In this document: positions 61,699 to 64,000 of the stretch, piece after piece
Position numbering within the stretch: position 1 is the stretch's first letter
How the letters are laid out: every line of letters starts with the position of its first letter
Origin: Desulfopila inferna
GTDB taxonomy: Bacteria; Desulfobacterota; Desulfobulbia; Desulfobulbales; Desulfocapsaceae
Reading direction: 5' to 3'
DNA: 64,000 nucleotides
Assembly (NCBI RefSeq): GCF_016919005.1
Contig: NZ_JAFFQE010000006.1
Location: 124,001-188,000, forward strand
Made by a program: the position numbers and the translations under genes
The notes under the pieces: model-generated
The model's database searches: none
What the model was told of the DNA's origin: nothing
What the model saw: only the letters and a program-made list of their open reading frames with translations

Positions 61699-63891
61699 CT
61701 ATTTTTGCAGAAAACCATACTGGTAAAGTCCGTCGATTATACCGGCGGCATATTGTTCGGAACTGAAATAAATGTTGGTCTTCCCCTTCAGTTTGTTCAT
61801 CTTCTCGCTTTGATTGGCAACGATAAGACCCCGTGTTTTTCCGGTGATCATATCTTCATCGTCGCTCGAATCGCCGGCAACCATGATATAGCGCGGAGAA
61901 AATTCGTATTTATAGCTGATATAATCAATCGCCCTGCCCTTTGAGGCACGAAGCGGCAGGATATCTAAAAACTGTCCGTGGGTATAGATGACATTACAGC
62001 GCAGCCGGTATTCCGCCAGTTTTTGACGAATCTGATCGAGACGTCCGTCCTTTTCTTCCAGGTAGTAGCTTATCTTATAATTACTCTGCCCCTCGGCCTC
62101 CTGAAAGACCAAAAAATCAAAGGAATCGAGGGCATCCTTTATGGCCTCCGGCTTCCACTGATAGGAAATCTGATTTTGCCAGCCTTTATCCATGCGAAAA
62201 TCGGGACCGTAATATATTTCCGTGCCAACGGAGCATAAGAGGATATCAGGTATGGGAATGTCATATTCCGTCATCGCCTCCAGGGCCAGTTCGAGACTGC
62301 GTCCGGTGGCGATCCCCCAGGCCAGTTCTTCCTGATGGCTTTCCAGGAGCTGGAACAGCTCCCGCATATGGGCATCATTGCCGACCAGGGTATTATCTAT
62401 GGTGGTGATCATAAGACGATTTACATTTGTTAATCGCTTGCCGAATGAGGGCCGTTCACTGCCATAGGGAACAACGATCTTTTCCTTTTCCTGCTCTTCC
62501 ACAGTGTCGGGAAACAATTGACGGAGCTGGGCCAGGTATTTTTTACAATGGGCATTCCATGAATAATGCCGGCGTACCCCGTTGATGCCATTGTTCGAAT
62601 ACATATTCCATGCTTCCTGGTCAACCAGGAGTGAATGTATTGCTAGAGCCACTTTTTCCGAGTCTCCGACATCCACGAGAATGCCATTGTCGCAATTCTC
62701 GACAATATCCCGAGGGCCGCCCTCCTGAGTCGCCACTATCGGCAGGCCAACGGCAGAGGCCTCGATCAGGGTAATACCGAAAGGTTCGATAAGAGCGGGA
62801 TTGACAAATACTCCGCGCGTCTCCGCACAAAGCCTGTACAGTTCCGGGACTTCAGTTGCAAAATCGTGCTTTTTCGGGATCGCCAGTTTACCGTAAAGAT
62901 CATAGGTATCCATCTGCAGCAGCATGTTCGTAAGAACATCCTTTTCATTTTCTTCCATTTTGCTGATATCATTTCTTATACCTGCAAAAATCGCCAGATT
63001 GGCTATGGCCTGCAGACTCTTGTCACTGCCGTAGGCCTTGATCAAACCGGTAATATTCTTTCTATGGTCTGGTCGGCACAGGGCGAGAATAAACGGTTTT
63101 TCAGGTTTGGCCCAAAAACGGTTCAGTTCATTGAGAAGCGTCACCCTGGTCTGCTTGACCTCATCGCTGAGAAGCTCGCTGTCTATCTGCAGATCATAAT
63201 AAGGGTAAAAGACTTCCAGGTCGATGCCGGGGGGGATCACAGCGAAATTGCGATGCTTGCCGTTGGTGTAAAGGCCATACTGTTTATCGATCTCCTGCTG
63301 TGTTGAAGTTACAATGAGATCGGCCTTCCTGATAATTTTTTCTTCCCTGCCGATACGGGTGGACATTTTGTAATGGCTGTTGATTCTCTTTTCACTCAGA
63401 CCATCAGCCAGCAGTTTAGTCTTCTTGTTGCGCCCCATGGAATGCCCGGTAAACACCAGAGGAGTATCGAAAGCGGCGGCAAGCTCCATGGCAACATAGC
63501 CCGCATCGGTATAATGCCCGTGAAAAACGTCGGGGCTTCGGTCCTGTGACTTTATATAGCGGATGGTGTTGTCGATAAACTCCTCCAGATGAGGCCAGAG
63601 CAGTTCTTTGCGGATATATTTTCTGCCGCCGCATCGTATTCGAACGATGCGAACCTTTTCGGAGATTTCTTCAATGACATTGCTGTAATCCGGGGCGACT
63701 GATTTGCTCTCTATCAGTCTGGTGAAAAGGTCGACCCGGGCTACCTCCTTCTGCTCACCCAGGGTTTTGGCCAGTTCGAGAACATATTTAACCTGGCCCC
63801 CGGTATCCGCATCCACACCTAACTCGGGAGACTCGCTGCGGATAAGCCCGTGGATACTGAAAAGGAGGATATATAGTCCGTTTGGTTCCAT
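61699..63891 (-). CDS. Sucrose-phosphate synthase with fused HAD (sucrose-phosphatase-like) domain
   Basis: A 730-residue enzyme. Residues 1-470 are a GT4 glycosyltransferase (HGLIRSESPELGVDADTGGQ; GHSMGRNKKTKLL; donor site ALIEPFGLTLIEASAVGLPI, then ATQEGGPRDIVE) that joins nucleotide-glucose to fructose 6-phosphate. Residues 485-725 are a HAD domain like sucrose-phosphatase, with TGRS, ASKGRA and GDSSDDEDM. Its first motif reads TTIDNTLVG where active enzymes have DxD, so the nucleophilic Asp is Thr and phosphatase activity is doubtful; a separate phosphatase would be needed. AGGAG lies 12 bases before ATG 63891. Functionally paired with sucrose synthase at 9907. Confidence 0.9.
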   Translation of the reverse strand: MEPNGLYILLFSIHGLIRSESPELGVDADTGGQVKYVLELAKTLGEQKEVARVDLFTRLIESKSVAPDYSNVIEEISEKVRIVRIRCGGRKYIRKELLWPHLEEFIDNTIRYIKSQDRSPDVFHGHYTDAGYVAMELAAAFDTPLVFTGHSMGRNKKTKLLADGLSEKRINSHYKMSTRIGREEKIIRKADLIVTSTQQEIDKQYGLYTNGKHRNFAVIPPGIDLEVFYPYYDLQIDSELLSDEVKQTRVTLLNELNRFWAKPEKPFILALCRPDHRKNITGLIKAYGSDKSLQAIANLAIFAGIRNDISKMEENEKDVLTNMLLQMDTYDLYGKLAIPKKHDFATEVPELYRLCAETRGVFVNPALIEPFGITLIEASAVGLPIVATQEGGPRDIVENCDNGILVDVGDSEKVALAIHSLLVDQEAWNMYSNNGINGVRRHYSWNAHCKKYLAQLRQLFPDTVEEQEKEKIVVPYGSERPSFGKRLTNVNRLMITTIDNTLVGNDAHMRELFQLLESHQEELAWGIATGRSLELALEAMTEYDIPIPDILLCSVGTEIYYGPDFRMDKGWQNQISYQWKPEAIKDALDSFDFLVFQEAEGQSNYKISYYLEEKDGRLDQIRQKLAEYRLRCNVIYTHGQFLDILPLRASKGRAIDYISYKYEFSPRYIMVAGDSSDDEDMITGKTRGLIVANQSEKMNKLKGKTNIYFSSEQYAAGIIDGLYQYGFLQK

Positions 63892-64000
63892 GTTTGCTGC
63901 TTTACTCCTGAAAGTCTGTCAAAACGAGAAAACATAAAGCTTTGTTCCCGCCCGTCCACCATTCTTTGTTCTTTTCCGGGGCCGGATATTCTCATTACAT

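Noticed and set aside
1-64000. CRISPR arrays, tRNA and rRNA genes
   Set aside because: No regularly spaced direct repeats and no tRNA- or rRNA-like sequences were noticed on reading the intergenic regions; a dedicated scan was not possible.

Overview
The window looks like chromosomal DNA of a free-living anaerobic, Gram-negative bacterium, most plausibly a marine sulfate-reducing Desulfobacterota (Desulfobulbales-like). This is inferred from gene content: a tungsten-type aldehyde:ferredoxin oxidoreductase, rubrerythrin, small ferredoxin, flavodoxin and rubredoxin-like proteins, a TRAP transporter, an outer-membrane protein, large PAS-rich sensors and sigma-54 control. No rRNA, tRNA, intact insertion sequence, prophage or CRISPR array was seen.

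Layout. 0-3 kb: an ABC exporter pair (the first gene is cut by the window edge) and an HDOD protein. 3.3-8.4 kb: a leftward pyruvate dehydrogenase operon (E1alpha, E1beta, E2, then E3 after a 253-bp gap holding a repeat). 8.6-12.3 kb: fructokinase and sucrose synthase, divergent; a sucrose-phosphate synthase lies at the far right end (61.7-63.9 kb). 12.3-18 kb: secreted structural proteins (a small exported protein, an S74-type intramolecular-chaperone protein and an eight-repeat DUF11-like protein). 18-31.6 kb: a frameshifted methyltransferase, ferredoxin-rubrerythrin, an MFS transporter, a Cache-domain relic, a giant CheB-CheR-PAS-kinase-receiver hybrid, an MBL hydrolase, an anion transporter, a lipoprotein, an EamA transporter and TspO. 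31.7-49 kb: the metabolic island described below. 49.6-63.9 kb: a secreted beta-repeat protein, rhomboid protease, MarC, a hypothetical protein, TelA/XpaC preceded by a 29-codon membrane peptide, a PAS histidine kinase, rubredoxin-like protein, flavodoxin and sucrose-phosphate synthase.

Main proposal. The 31.7-49 kb island reads as one sigma-54-controlled route for an amine or omega-amino acid: an outer-membrane channel and TRAP transporter for uptake, two class III aminotransferases, alanine dehydrogenase to recycle the amino acceptor, an aldehyde:ferredoxin oxidoreductase to oxidise the aldehyde, a MoaF-family protein (named from a monoamine regulon), and a CoA-transferase fused to a GNAT domain to activate the acid. 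A PAS-AAA+-Fis activator sits in the middle. Four -24/-12 promoter candidates with exact GG-N10-GC spacing precede four of its transcription units. A 13-bp motif (12/13 identical) is shared upstream of two of them. The substrate is unknown.

A second notable signal is a family of small non-autonomous transposon-like elements (three clear copies and one solo end) with CTGATTACCCC terminal inverted repeats and 8-9 bp target duplications. A second dispersed repeat family repeatedly abuts gene 3' ends. Several single-base frameshifts lie in or beside short A runs and could be real decay or assembly error.
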